64,000 bases of DNA from Rheinheimera hassiensis (GTDB lineage Bacteria > Pseudomonadota > Gammaproteobacteria > Enterobacterales > Alteromonadaceae). Positions 49,760 to 58,581 of this stretch are shown piece after piece. The notes under the pieces are model-generated. The model searched no databases, had not been told where the DNA came from, and saw only the letters and a program-made list of their open reading frames with translations. Where the stretch lies: positions 1-64,000 of the forward strand of contig NZ_JAKUJZ010000011.1 of the NCBI RefSeq assembly GCF_022436675.1. Reading direction: 5' to 3'. The position numbers and the translations under genes are program-made. Within the stretch, counting starts at the first letter, position 1. Each line of letters starts with the position of its first letter.

Positions 49760-50757
49760 AAACACAACAATGGCTGGCGACCATCGCCATTTTTTTTACC
49801 ATGGGCGTTATTTTGCTGGGTGCTTATACCCGGCTGACAGATGCCGGGCTTGGCTGCCCGGACTGGCCCGGTTGTTATGGTTTTTTAAAGGTACCCAAGC
49901 AGGAGCATCATATTGCGGCGGCAATGGAAGCATTTCCAGAGCGGCCACTTGAGCCGCATAAAGCCTGGAATGAAATGGTACACCGGTATTTTGCCGGCAG
50001 CCTGGGGCTGTTAATCGCGGCAATATTCTTTGTCGCTTTGCTGCGCAAACAAAGTAGCAGGTTAATACCCACTGCCTTGCTGGCACTGGTGGTGTTTCAG
50101 GCAGCGCTTGGCATGTGGACAGTAACACTGAATTTACTGCCGCTAGTGGTAATGGGGCATTTACTGGGCGGTTTTACACTACTAAGCCTGCTGGCGGTGT
50201 ACTGGCTAAAACTGCACCCCAACTACCAGGTGTATGAACCACAGCTGGTATCACTAAAACCCTTTGCCATAATTGCGGTTGCTGTGCTGACAGTGCAGAT
50301 AGCACTGGGCGGCTGGACCGCAGCAAATTATGCCGCACTGGCCTGTATAGAATTACCGGTATGCGAAGCGGGCTGGCTGCAGCGCATGAATATCAGTGAA
50401 GCGTTTGATTTACACTTGGGGCATGACGACTACGAGTACGGAGTGATGTCGGCGGAAGCCCGTCAGACAGTGCATGTGTTCCACCGGTTTGGCGCTGTTA
50501 TAACTTTAATTGTGTTGTCGGCTTTTCTGCTACAGCTGTGGCGTCGGGTTAACAGCACGGTATTAAAGCGGCTTACTTTAGCCGCAGCAGGGTTGTTACT
50601 GCTACAGCTTAGTTTGGGTGTGCTTAATGTGGCGCTGCATTTACCGCTGGCTAACGCGGTAGCGCACAACTTTGTTGCTGCTAACTTATTAATGTTGCTG
50701 GTAATAATATGTATGCAACTGCGAACAGCTAACACTACCGGCAAGGAGAGCTTATGA
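49738..50757 (+). CDS. ctaA: Haem A synthase
   Basis: Membrane enzyme (339 residues, about eight helices) that oxidises haem O to haem A. The four haem-binding histidines are in [31 protein letters not shown] and [22 protein letters not shown] is the conserved first-loop Cys motif, and [12 protein letters not shown] is a second Cys pair. The start could be either ATG of the tandem duplication; the second (49756, MKTQQW) gives a more usual N-terminus, while the first overlaps the upstream stop. Its last bases overlap ctaB by four. Confidence 0.94.
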   Translation: MRPDQRMKTQQWLATIAIFFTMGVILLGAYTRLTDAGLGCPDWPGCYGFLKVPKQEHHIAAAMEAFPERPLEPHKAWNEMVHRYFAGSLGLLIAAIFFVALLRKQSSRLIPTALLALVVFQAALGMWTVTLNLLPLVVMGHLLGGFTLLSLLAVYWLKLHPNYQVYEPQLVSLKPFAIIAVAVLTVQIALGGWTAANYAALACIELPVCEAGWLQRMNISEAFDLHLGHDDYEYGVMSAEARQTVHVFHRFGAVITLIVLSAFLLQLWRRVNSTVLKRLTLAAAGLLLLQLSLGVLNVALHLPLANAVAHNFVAANLLMLLVIICMQLRTANTTGKESL

Positions 50758-51665
50758 CAGCTATTACACGTTCACGCGCTGGCATCAACCGGGCACGCGA
50801 CTATCTGGAACTGACTAAACCTAAAGTAGTGGCTTTGCTGGTGCTGACAGCCTGGGTTGGGATGATGCTGGCAGTGCCAGGCTTGCCAGATTTAACCACC
50901 TTACTGGCCGCCACGCTGGGTATTGGTTTGCTATCTGCCGCCGCTGCAGCGATAAACCACGTGGTAGACAAACGCATTGATGCGCAGATGGCCCGCACAT
51001 ACAGCCGGCCTGTGGCTAAAGGCCGTGTCAGTGCCACTGAAGCTACCGCCTTTGCATTTAGCCTGGCGCTTATTGGTTTTGTGCTGCTGTATCTGGCGGT
51101 AAATGCGTTAACGGCCTGGTTAACGCTGGCCAGCTTGTTTGGCTATGCCGTGGTGTACACTATGTTTTTAAAGCGCGCTACACCACAGAATATCGTTATT
51201 GGCGGTTTGGCTGGCGCTATGCCGCCACTGCTAGGCTGGACAGCCATAACGGGCGAGATCCACAGCCATGCGTTGTTGCTGGTGATGATTATTTTTGCCT
51301 GGACACCACCGCATTTCTGGGCGCTGGCGATTCACCGGCGTGATGATTATGCCAAAGTGAATATGCCGATGTTGCCGGTAACGCATGGCATTGAATTTAC
51401 CAAAAGTGTGATCTGTCTCTATACGGTGTTGTTGTTTATTGTCTGTTTAATGCCTTACCTGGTAGGTATGAGTGGCGCTATTTATCTGGTAGGCAGTGCC
51501 GCGCTAAACCTGCGTTTTATGCAGTACGCCTGGAAGCTGAAATTTAATGCCGATGCCGGTACTGCCATGGCAACCTTTAAGTTTTCTATTGTCCATCTGA
51601 TGGTATTATTTCTGCTGTTATTAGTAGACCACTACTTTAAGGTATCGCCAATCTATGTTTCGTAA
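50754..51665 (+). CDS. ctaB: Protoheme IX farnesyltransferase (haem O synthase)
   Basis: A UbiA-fold prenyltransferase of 303 residues with about nine helices, adding farnesyl to haem B. The first aspartate-rich motif is [15 protein letters not shown] and the second is [16 protein letters not shown]. The [13 protein letters not shown] opening is typical. It supplies the substrate of CtaA encoded just before. It overlaps ctaA by four bases and the SCO gene by eleven. Confidence 0.95.
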   Translation: MTAITRSRAGINRARDYLELTKPKVVALLVLTAWVGMMLAVPGLPDLTTLLAATLGIGLLSAAAAAINHVVDKRIDAQMARTYSRPVAKGRVSATEATAFAFSLALIGFVLLYLAVNALTAWLTLASLFGYAVVYTMFLKRATPQNIVIGGLAGAMPPLLGWTAITGEIHSHALLLVMIIFAWTPPHFWALAIHRRDDYAKVNMPMLPVTHGIEFTKSVICLYTVLLFIVCLMPYLVGMSGAIYLVGSAALNLRFMQYAWKLKFNADAGTAMATFKFSIVHLMVLFLLLLVDHYFKVSPIYVS

Positions 51666-52296
51666 TCTGATTTATGTTCTGCTTGTTGTCGCGGCAATGG
51701 TTGCCGGTGTGCTGTTGTATCAGTTTTCGCAGGCAAGCGCCGAGCCAGAGGCGGCCTTGGTTTACCCGCAGCCAAGAGCCCTGGCAGACTTTACGCTGAC
51801 CGACCAGCATGGTGAAACAGTAAACCGCGAGCGTTTGTATAATCAATGGACGCTGGCTTTTGTCGGTTACACCTACTGCCCGGATATTTGCCCGTTAACC
51901 CTGGCTAAACTGGCTGGTGTGCAGCCCGATTTAGCGGCAATGGTAAAGCAACCGCTTAAAGTATGGTTTATTTCTGTGGACCCTAACCGGGACACCACCG
52001 AGCAGCTAAATAATTATGTCAGCTATTTTGAGCAGGCTAATGTGCTGGGTATGACAGCAGGCCATGATCAACTATTCCCTTTTGTACGCCAGCTTGGGCT
52101 GATGTACGCACTAAGCAGCACAACACAGGAAGACTATCTGGTAGATCACAGTGCGTCTGTGGCACTGATAAACCCGCAGGGGCAACTGGTTGCCATGTTT
52201 AAACCGCCAATGCAGGTGGGGGAGCTGCCGGTTATAAACGCCGAGCAGCTATTGGCAGATTTTCCGTTAGTGCTTAACAAGCTTAACGCTAATTAA
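51655..52296 (+). CDS. SCO1/SenC copper chaperone
   Basis: A 213-residue thioredoxin-fold protein with an N-terminal membrane anchor ([20 protein letters not shown]). The copper/redox motif is [16 protein letters not shown], and the conserved His lies in [14 protein letters not shown]. It delivers or reduces copper for the CuA centre of CoxB. It closes the plus-strand cox run; its stop overlaps the end of the convergent deacetylase gene. Confidence 0.93.
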   Translation: MFRNLIYVLLVVAAMVAGVLLYQFSQASAEPEAALVYPQPRALADFTLTDQHGETVNRERLYNQWTLAFVGYTYCPDICPLTLAKLAGVQPDLAAMVKQPLKVWFISVDPNRDTTEQLNNYVSYFEQANVLGMTAGHDQLFPFVRQLGLMYALSSTTQEDYLVDHSASVALINPQGQLVAMFKPPMQVGELPVINAEQLLADFPLVLNKLNAN

Positions 52297-53302
52297 GCCA
52301 CGGCTGGGAATACCAGTAAAAATAGCCTTTATTGCTCAGAGATGGCGCGGTGCAGTTATAACGGCTGCGGCCGCGGTTCAACGCTTTGCTGGCGGTAACA
52401 GTAAAAGTACTATCGTCCAGCCACTGCGGTTGCAGTACTTCACTACCGGCAAAACATTGTAGTTGGTTGCGGTTAAAGTCGTCTGTTTGCAGTGACAATT
52501 TAAGCTGCGGCGGGTTTGCACTGATCACCGGGTTAACGCCATGGTAATCGGTAATGTTAAACGCCAGTGTGCGCAGCTTTTGCGCTAAATCTTTTAAATC
52601 AGCATACTGGCCGGCCGCCGGATAACGCGGAATACGAGTTAATACGGTATGGTTGCCAATAGCGCCGGATTGCTGGCCAATGCCAATAAAACCCAGTTCG
52701 GTAACTAACTGTTCCAGTTCACGGCTGTATTCGCCATAAGGATACGCCAGCCATTGATGGCGCTGGCCGGTTACCTGCTCAATTTTATCTTCTGCTGCCA
52801 GAATGCTTTGCTTCATCCGTTCACGCCACTGCGACTGGCTTTCACCGGCTTCGGGCCTGGCCATATGCTCATGCCGCATCGCATGGTTTGCTACCAGTAC
52901 ACCGTCGTCTGACATCTGTTTTACCTGCTGCCAGTTCAGCAAAGGGCCGTCGCCTTTGTCTATGCTGCCTGGGCTGATAAAAATAGTGTAGGGATAACCA
53001 AATTCCTGCAGGATAGGGTGCGCCGTGGTGAAGTTGTTTTCGTAGCTGTCGTCAAAGGTGATCACCACGCTGTTAGGTGCCACCGGTTCGCCCTTTTGTA
53101 ACTGAGCGATAAGCACATCAAGACCTATAACCTGAAAGTTGTTATCTTTAAAGTGCTGCAAATGGCCGCGCAATTCATCAGCAGTAACACTGCTGACACG
53201 CGGAGTATCGCTGGCTACATGATGATAAATCAGCATTACGGCGGCCTGTGCCGGTAATGTCAGGCTAAACAGCAATGCAACAACACAAATAAAATTTTTC
53301 AT
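52289..53302 (-). CDS. Polysaccharide deacetylase family protein
   Basis: A 337-residue exported protein: signal peptide of ~20 residues (FICVVALLFSLTLPAQA), then a NodB/CE4 domain. Motif 1 is VVITFDDSYENN, with the catalytic-base and metal Asp. Motif 2 is ANHAMRHEHMA, giving the two metal His with H-x3-H spacing. C-terminal ~100 residues form a separate beta-rich part. It should deacetylate an envelope or extracellular glycan such as poly-N-acetylglucosamine, like PgaB's N-terminal domain. A perfect 50-base palindromic hairpin sits seven bases before the ATG, so no clear free ribosome site exists. nfuA lies upstream on the same strand. Confidence 0.87.
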   Translation of the reverse strand: MKNFICVVALLFSLTLPAQAAVMLIYHHVASDTPRVSSVTADELRGHLQHFKDNNFQVIGLDVLIAQLQKGEPVAPNSVVITFDDSYENNFTTAHPILQEFGYPYTIFISPGSIDKGDGPLLNWQQVKQMSDDGVLVANHAMRHEHMARPEAGESQSQWRERMKQSILAAEDKIEQVTGQRHQWLAYPYGEYSRELEQLVTELGFIGIGQQSGAIGNHTVLTRIPRYPAAGQYADLKDLAQKLRTLAFNITDYHGVNPVISANPPQLKLSLQTDDFNRNQLQCFAGSEVLQPQWLDDSTFTVTASKALNRGRSRYNCTAPSLSNKGYFYWYSQPWLN

Positions 53303-53309
53303 AGGCAGG

Positions 53310-53359
53310 GCACCCGCTTGTGCTATAAAACGAAGCCGTTTTATAGCACAAGCGGGTGC
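53310..53359. repeat. Perfect 23-bp inverted repeat with 4-base loop before the deacetylase gene
   Basis: Left arm 53310-53332 and right arm 53337-53359 are exact complements around the loop AAGC. The hairpin ends seven bases upstream of the deacetylase start on the minus strand and lies ~33 bases after the nfuA stop. No T-run follows on either strand, so it is not an intrinsic terminator. It may hide the ribosome site or stabilise or separate the two messages. Confidence 0.9.
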
Positions 53360-53392
53360 TAAACGCAGCTTTAGTCAGGTAAGCGGCAGGTA

Positions 53393-53971
53393 TCAGTAGT
53401 AAGAGTGTTCGCCACGCTGGTGCTCGGTAATGTCACGCACGCCGTTCAGCTCACCGCTAAAGCGGTTGAGCAGCTCTTTTTCGATACCTTCTTTCAGTGT
53501 TAAGTCCACTTGTGAGCAGCCATTACAACCGCCACCGAACTGCAAAATGGCTACGCCGTCTTTGGTCAGCTCCATTACGCTTACTCTACCGCCATGGTTT
53601 GCCAGTTGCGGGTTAATTTCGCTGTCGATAACGTACTGTACCCGCTCCATTAATGAGGCATCACCACTCACCTTGCGTACTTTGGCGTTTGGCGCTTTTA
53701 ATGTCAGCTGCGAACCCATTTGATCGGTAACAAAATCAATATCGGCATCCACTAAGAACGGCTGGCTTTCAGCGTCCACTACAGCATCAAAGCCATTAAA
53801 ATTCAGGGTTAAGTCGGTGTCTTCTACTGCGTCTGGTGGGCAGTAAGATACGCCGCACTCCGCTTGTGCCGTGCCTGGATTAACCACAAACACTCTGATA
53901 TTCGTGCCGGCCGGTTGCTTTGACAGCAGCTTGGCAAAGTGCAGCTGTGCCTGTTCTGAAATCGTGATCAT
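53393..53971 (-). CDS. nfuA: Fe-S biogenesis protein NfuA
   Basis: A 192-residue Fe-S carrier (E. coli 191). The N-terminal A-type-like domain lacks the full set of ligand cysteines, as in NfuA. The C-terminal Nfu domain has [19 protein letters not shown], the CxxC that holds a 4Fe-4S cluster between two subunits. It transfers clusters to client enzymes, especially under oxidative or iron stress. The IscR-type-1-like sequence just upstream fits its known control in E. coli. In E. coli nfuA lies next to gntX and bioH; here an M14 peptidase gene comes between. Confidence 0.96.
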   Translation of the reverse strand: MITISEQAQLHFAKLLSKQPAGTNIRVFVVNPGTAQAECGVSYCPPDAVEDTDLTLNFNGFDAVVDAESQPFLVDADIDFVTDQMGSQLTLKAPNAKVRKVSGDASLMERVQYVIDSEINPQLANHGGRVSVMELTKDGVAILQFGGGCNGCSQVDLTLKEGIEKELLNRFSGELNGVRDITEHQRGEHSYY

Positions 53972-53975
53972 AATA

Positions 53976-54000
53976 GTACCTGACTAAATTACTAGGTTAA
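53976..54000 (-). promoter_or_regulatory. IscR type-1-like binding site upstream of nfuA
   Basis: The 25-base sequence matches 20 of 25 positions of the IscR type 1 consensus (ATASYYGACTRWWWYAGTC core) on either strand. It begins five bases upstream of the nfuA start. IscR control of nfuA is known in E. coli, which supports the call; the position very near the start codon is unusual. Confidence 0.5.
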
Positions 54001-54096
54001 TGGCTATGATACTCCTCCTGTTTCTTTGAAGCCAGCCCCGCTTGAGTTTTGCCGCCTGATCTGGCTAACTTAGCCGCAGCCAAAAGGATATCATTT

Positions 54097-56637
54097 ATGA
54101 AATATTACATTACCCTGAGCGCTTTTTTGCTCAGTTTTTACAGTGCCGCAGCTACTACATATGTGCCAGCGGTGACAGATTCAACCCTGCCAACACCACA
54201 ACAGGTGCTGGGGTTTCAGGTTGGCGAATGGCATGCGCGCCATGATCAGATCCAGCGTTACTTTGAACGATTGGCTGCGGCATCAGGCCGGGCCCAACTG
54301 GAAGTAATCGGGTATACCCACGAGCAGCGGCCATTGCTACAGATGATCATATCTTCTGAACAAAATCTGCAGCGGCTGGATCAAATCCGCCAGCAACATA
54401 TTGCTGCCGCCCGCCGGGGCGAAGAACTTAACAGCGATGCTCCGGTGATTATCTGGCTGGGCTACAGTGTGCATGGCAATGAACCCAGCGGCGCTAATGC
54501 GGCGGTTTTGCTGGCGCAATATCTGGCAGCTTCTGACAATGAAGAAGTACGCAACTGGCTGAATAATGCCGTTATTCTGCTGCAACCAACGCTAAATCCG
54601 GACGGCCATGACCGCTTTGCCATATGGGCCAATATGCATAAGGGAGCGGCACCGGTAGCCGATCCGCAGCATCGGGAACATAACGAGCCGTGGCCAAATG
54701 GCCGGCCCAACCATTATTGGTTTGACTTAAACCGCGACTGGTTATTGCTGCAGCACCCGGAAAGCCGTGCACGTATTGCTCAGTACCAGCAATGGCTGCC
54801 CAACGTGGTGGGCGACTATCATGAAATGGGCACCAACAGCAGTTACTTCTTTCAGCCGGGTATTCCCAGCCGTAATTATCCGCTAACGCCTAAGCGTAAC
54901 TTTGAACTGACCAAGGCGCTGGCAAAATATCATGCTGCAGCTTTAGATCAGGCACAGCAGTTATATTATACCGAAGAAAGTTTTGATGACTTTTATGTTG
55001 GTAAAGGCTCAACCTATCCTGATATTCAGGGCAGTGTCGGCATTTTATTTGAGCAAGCCAGCAGCCGCGGCCATTTACAAGACAGTATTAACGGCCCGCT
55101 AAGTTTCAGTGCCACTATCCAAAACCAGCTGACGACTTCTTTATCCACTATCCGTGGCGCGGTAGACAACCGCAGTGCGCTGTTGTCTTATCAGCGGGAG
55201 TTTTACAAATCTGCGCAGCAACAAGCGAAAAACAGTAAAGTGAAAGGCTATATGCTGACCGAAAGTGCTGATCAAACAAGGTTGGCAGCACTGCTGGACG
55301 TATTGCAGCGCCATCATGTAGAGGTATATCAGTTAAACCGCGACTGGCAGGATGAAAGCGAAAAATACCCGGCGTTAAATAGCTACTATGTGCCACTGCA
55401 GCAGCCACAGTACCGGTTGATCAAAGCGATGTTCAGCACAGAGAAAAATTTTCCGGATAACACCTTTTATGATGTTTCCGCCTGGACCTTGCCCTATGCC
55501 TACAACATCAGCTTTGATAGTGTAAACCGTGAACCGGCACAATCTAACCTTACAGAAACCTGGCAAACCCGCCCGGCTGCGCCAGCGTCGCTGCCTGTTG
55601 GGGCTTATGCCTATGCGTTTAGCTGGCAGGATCAACAGGCTCCGCTATTATTGCAGGCTTTGCTGGCTGAAAAGCTGGTGGTGCGCTCCGCCATGGCAGA
55701 CTTTACTGCAAGAAGCGGCAATAACGAAGTAAGCCTGTCAGCCGGTACTATGGTGATAGCCGCAGGCTTACAACAGCAAGCCGACTGGTTTGACCGTTTG
55801 CAACGCGTACAGCAGCGTTTTACGTTACCGGTGCAGGCAATCAGCTCTGGTTTAACACCGCAAGGCAGTGATTTGGGCAGCAATAATTTTGCAGTGATTA
55901 GTATGCCAAAAGTACTACTGATAGCAGGGCCAGGTATTAGTTCTACCGAGGCCGGTGAAGCCTGGTATAACCTGGAGCGGCTGGCGGGAGTATCGCCATC
56001 AATTGCCGAACCACAGCAGTTAAAGCAACTGGATCTAACCCGCTATACCCATATAGTGCTGCCCGATGGTAACTACAATGGCTGGAATGATGCAGACGTA
56101 AACCGGTTAAAGCAATGGCTGGAAAATGGTGGCGTGTTGTGGGGCCACAAACGCGGTGCTGCCTGGCTGGCTAAGGCGGGCTTACTCAACGCGGGTGTCT
56201 GGCAGGGCGAGGAAATGAGCAGCCTGATCCCAAGCCATGATCTGAGCTATAAAGACAAAGAGTCACTGGCGGGTAAACAACGTATTGCCGGCGCTATTTA
56301 TCAGGCTGAGCTGGATTTAAGCCACCCGCTAACATTTGGTTTTACCCGCTCTACAGTGCCGGTATTTAAAAACAGTACTTTACTGCTGCAGCCATCAGCA
56401 TTCCCATTTGTTAATGTCGCACTTTACAGCACCACACCACAACTGGCAGGTTACACTGCGGCAGAGTATGTACCCCGCATCAGCCAGAGTGCGGTGTTAT
56501 TGGCGCACAATGTTGGCAAAGGGCGGGTTATCGCCATGACTGATAACCCGGTATTTCGCGGGTATTTTTATGGCTCAAGCCGCTTGTTGGTAAATGCGCT
56601 GTACTTAGGTAGTAGTTTCAGCACTGTGGTAAATTAG
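54097..56637 (+). CDS. M14-family zinc carboxypeptidase, exported
   Basis: An 846-residue secreted or periplasmic protein with a signal peptide (YYITLSAFLLSFYSAAA). The M14 zinc site is SVHGNEPSG (His and Glu) with the third ligand in VVGDYHEMG, and TLNPDGHDRF and FDLNRDWLLLQHPE are typical carboxypeptidase stretches. The catalytic Glu would be in ILFEQASSRG. The C-terminal ~450 residues hold a second region with glutamine-amidotransferase-like features (VLLIAGPGISSTEAGEAWYNLE, WGHKRGAAW). Such long M14 proteins occur in marine gammaproteobacteria that live on peptides. AAAGGA precedes the ATG at 54097. Confidence 0.87.
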   Translation: MKYYITLSAFLLSFYSAAATTYVPAVTDSTLPTPQQVLGFQVGEWHARHDQIQRYFERLAAASGRAQLEVIGYTHEQRPLLQMIISSEQNLQRLDQIRQQHIAAARRGEELNSDAPVIIWLGYSVHGNEPSGANAAVLLAQYLAASDNEEVRNWLNNAVILLQPTLNPDGHDRFAIWANMHKGAAPVADPQHREHNEPWPNGRPNHYWFDLNRDWLLLQHPESRARIAQYQQWLPNVVGDYHEMGTNSSYFFQPGIPSRNYPLTPKRNFELTKALAKYHAAALDQAQQLYYTEESFDDFYVGKGSTYPDIQGSVGILFEQASSRGHLQDSINGPLSFSATIQNQLTTSLSTIRGAVDNRSALLSYQREFYKSAQQQAKNSKVKGYMLTESADQTRLAALLDVLQRHHVEVYQLNRDWQDESEKYPALNSYYVPLQQPQYRLIKAMFSTEKNFPDNTFYDVSAWTLPYAYNISFDSVNREPAQSNLTETWQTRPAAPASLPVGAYAYAFSWQDQQAPLLLQALLAEKLVVRSAMADFTARSGNNEVSLSAGTMVIAAGLQQQADWFDRLQRVQQRFTLPVQAISSGLTPQGSDLGSNNFAVISMPKVLLIAGPGISSTEAGEAWYNLERLAGVSPSIAEPQQLKQLDLTRYTHIVLPDGNYNGWNDADVNRLKQWLENGGVLWGHKRGAAWLAKAGLLNAGVWQGEEMSSLIPSHDLSYKDKESLAGKQRIAGAIYQAELDLSHPLTFGFTRSTVPVFKNSTLLLQPSAFPFVNVALYSTTPQLAGYTAAEYVPRISQSAVLLAHNVGKGRVIAMTDNPVFRGYFYGSSRLLVNALYLGSSFSTVVN

Positions 56638-57359
56638 TCTGCCAGCGTTACCGCTACTGTCCACAGGCTGATGTGCATAGCGCCATGGCGGCGTAACAGA
56701 CGGCATAGTTCATTGGCCGTGGCGCCTGTGGTAATAACGTCATCTACCAGCGCCAGGTATGCCGGCACAGCGGATTGTGGCGGCAGGGTAAAAGCATGGC
56801 GTAAGTTGGCCTGGCGTTGCTTGCGGCTTAATCCAACCTGCGCCTGCTGCCTGCCAGTGCGTTGTAACAGCGGCAACAGCGGTATATCCAGCACTTTTGC
56901 TGCTATTTGTGCCAGTAACTCTGCCTGGTTAAAACCGCGTTTGCGTTGCCTGGCCCGGTGCATAGGCACATAAACAATCGCTTCGGGTAGTTGATGGCAT
57001 TGTGCTTTGTATTGTGTCAGTACAGCAGCAAACTGCTGTTGCAGTAGCTCTCCGGCGCCATAATCCTGCTGAAACTTCCAGCGTTGCAGCCAGTGCTGAT
57101 AGGGCTGGCGGTAGTAACTAACACTCAGCAGGGCGTCAAACCTTGGTTTTTTCAGGCCTCTTGCTACCTGCGGCAGCCACAGCAAATTAAAATGGCAAAG
57201 CTGATACGGCAGCTGCGGCAATGCTTCCTGGCAGCAGCGGCAAAGCTGGCAGCTTGAACCATGCACCGGTAAACTACACCACAGGCAAGGCGAGGGCAGT
57301 AACAGGTGCCACAAGTGGCCGAACTGAGATAAAAGCTGGCTTAGCAAATTAAATTCCAT
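56634..57359 (-). CDS. ComF family protein (GntX)
   Basis: A 241-residue phosphoribosyltransferase-fold protein. The N-terminal zinc-finger-like stretch has CLWCSLPVHGSSCQLCRCC, and the PRTase loop is YLALVDDVITTGATANEL near the end. The middle QRKRGFNQAELLAQIA is the ComF signature. ComF proteins aid DNA uptake in competent bacteria, and the E. coli homologue GntX supports use of DNA as nutrient. It is divergent from bioH, with 22 bases between, which matches E. coli gene order. Its stop interlocks with the peptidase stop. Confidence 0.92.
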   Translation of the reverse strand: MEFNLLSQLLSQFGHLWHLLLPSPCLWCSLPVHGSSCQLCRCCQEALPQLPYQLCHFNLLWLPQVARGLKKPRFDALLSVSYYRQPYQHWLQRWKFQQDYGAGELLQQQFAAVLTQYKAQCHQLPEAIVYVPMHRARQRKRGFNQAELLAQIAAKVLDIPLLPLLQRTGRQQAQVGLSRKQRQANLRHAFTLPPQSAVPAYLALVDDVITTGATANELCRLLRRHGAMHISLWTVAVTLAD

Positions 57360-57381
57360 TTAAATTTACAATTTTGTAACT

Positions 57382-58170
57382 ATGGCAGAGAAAATGACTT
57401 CAGACAAACCGGTATTGGTGTTGTTACATGGTTGGGGAGTAAACCAGGGCGTCTGGCAAAGTGTGGCACAGCAACTGGAAGGCCAACCGGAAGACCAACC
57501 GGAAGGCAAAGTGCAGTTGCTGACCCCGGATTTACCCGGCTTTGGCTTATGCCGTGAATATCCACAGCCTTATCAGCTTGATGCCGTAGTGGATATACTG
57601 GCTGCACAGATCCCGGCGCAAAGCTATGTTTGCGGGTGGTCGTTAGGTGGCCTGCTAGCGATTGCACTGGCACACCGTTATCCGCACAAAGTAAAGCAGT
57701 TGGGGTTAATTGCTGCATCGCCTTGTTTTCTGGCACAACACAACTGGCCCGGTATGGCAGAGACGATTATGCAGCAGTTCGCCCGTTCGTTAAGTGAAAA
57801 CCTGCCACTGACAATAGAGCGCTTTTTAGCCATTCAGGCGATGGGCAGCAGCACTGCCCGCGCTGACATTAAAGTACTGAAACAAGCCATAATGGCTTAC
57901 CCGATGGCCGACGCTAATGCAGTAGAGGGCGCCTTGCAGTTGCTCAAAGCTGATTTACGCACTGAGTTTGCTGCATTAACCCAGCCTGTCAGTGGTTTTT
58001 TTGGCCGGCTCGATTCATTAGTACCGGTAAAAGTAACTGATTTACTGCAGCAGTTGCAGCCACAAGGGCGGTTTAGCATAGCCGCGCACGCATCGCATGC
58101 GCCGTTTATTTCGCATCAGGACGAATTTATGCACTGGCTCAGGCAGTGGCTAAGCCCGGCTTTTAACTAA
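57382..58170 (+). CDS. bioH: Pimeloyl-ACP methyl ester esterase BioH
   Basis: Alpha/beta hydrolase of 262 residues that removes the methyl group from pimeloyl-ACP methyl ester in biotin synthesis. The catalytic Ser is in CGWSLGGLLAI, the Asp in FFGRLDSLVPV and the His in AAHASHAPFISH. The oxyanion loop is LLHGWGVNQGVW. A 12-base in-frame duplication (57483-57506) gives a repeated QPE(D/G) loop near residue 37. The ATG at 57382 has no good ribosome site; the ATG at 57394 follows GCAGAG and is a possible start. Gene order with comF supports BioH over other esterases. Confidence 0.93.
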   Translation: MAEKMTSDKPVLVLLHGWGVNQGVWQSVAQQLEGQPEDQPEGKVQLLTPDLPGFGLCREYPQPYQLDAVVDILAAQIPAQSYVCGWSLGGLLAIALAHRYPHKVKQLGLIAASPCFLAQHNWPGMAETIMQQFARSLSENLPLTIERFLAIQAMGSSTARADIKVLKQAIMAYPMADANAVEGALQLLKADLRTEFAALTQPVSGFFGRLDSLVPVKVTDLLQQLQPQGRFSIAAHASHAPFISHQDEFMHWLRQWLSPAFN

Positions 58171-58270
58171 GCGGCGTGTTCGCAGCTAAACCCTTTTTGC
58201 GCTGGCTTTCTTTTTAGTTCGTTTTGGTCAATAATTAACCACTGTCAAATAATGTTGCAGGAGTTGTATC

Positions 58271-58576
58271 ATGGACATTCAATCCGCGTTGTATTCTGGT
58301 GTGCAGGGTTTTCAGCGTGCCAGTGCTGGTGTCACGGATGCGACAATTGATATTAACCGCCAAACCCGCGCCAACCAGCTAAATGAAACCGAGCAAGCCG
58401 TTACACCAACCCAGACTGCAGAGCAGCCGCGCCAGTTGCAAACGGCAGAACAACCAGGCTCATTAACCAGCAGCTTAGTGCAGTTGGGGCAGGAAGAGCG
58501 TAACGCCCAGGCTAATGTAAAAAGTATTCAAACCGCCGATGAGGTGTTGGGTACAGTGATTGATATCCGGGTCTGA
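58271..58576 (+). CDS. Small soluble protein preceding the SprA-like gene
   Basis: A 101-residue protein of unknown function. It is Gln/Thr/Ala-rich and apparently partly unstructured (NETEQAVTPTQTAEQPRQLQTAEQPG, with a repeated TAEQP). Both ends are conserved-looking: SALYSGVQGFQRASAGVTDATIDINRQT at the start and NVKSIQTADEVLGTVIDIRV at the end, the latter resembling the C-terminus of flagellar rod/hook-type proteins. AGGAG precedes the ATG. Five bases separate it from the SprA-like gene, so they are one transcript. Confidence 0.65.
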   Translation: MDIQSALYSGVQGFQRASAGVTDATIDINRQTRANQLNETEQAVTPTQTAEQPRQLQTAEQPGSLTSSLVQLGQEERNAQANVKSIQTADEVLGTVIDIRV

Positions 58577-58581
58577 GCAGC

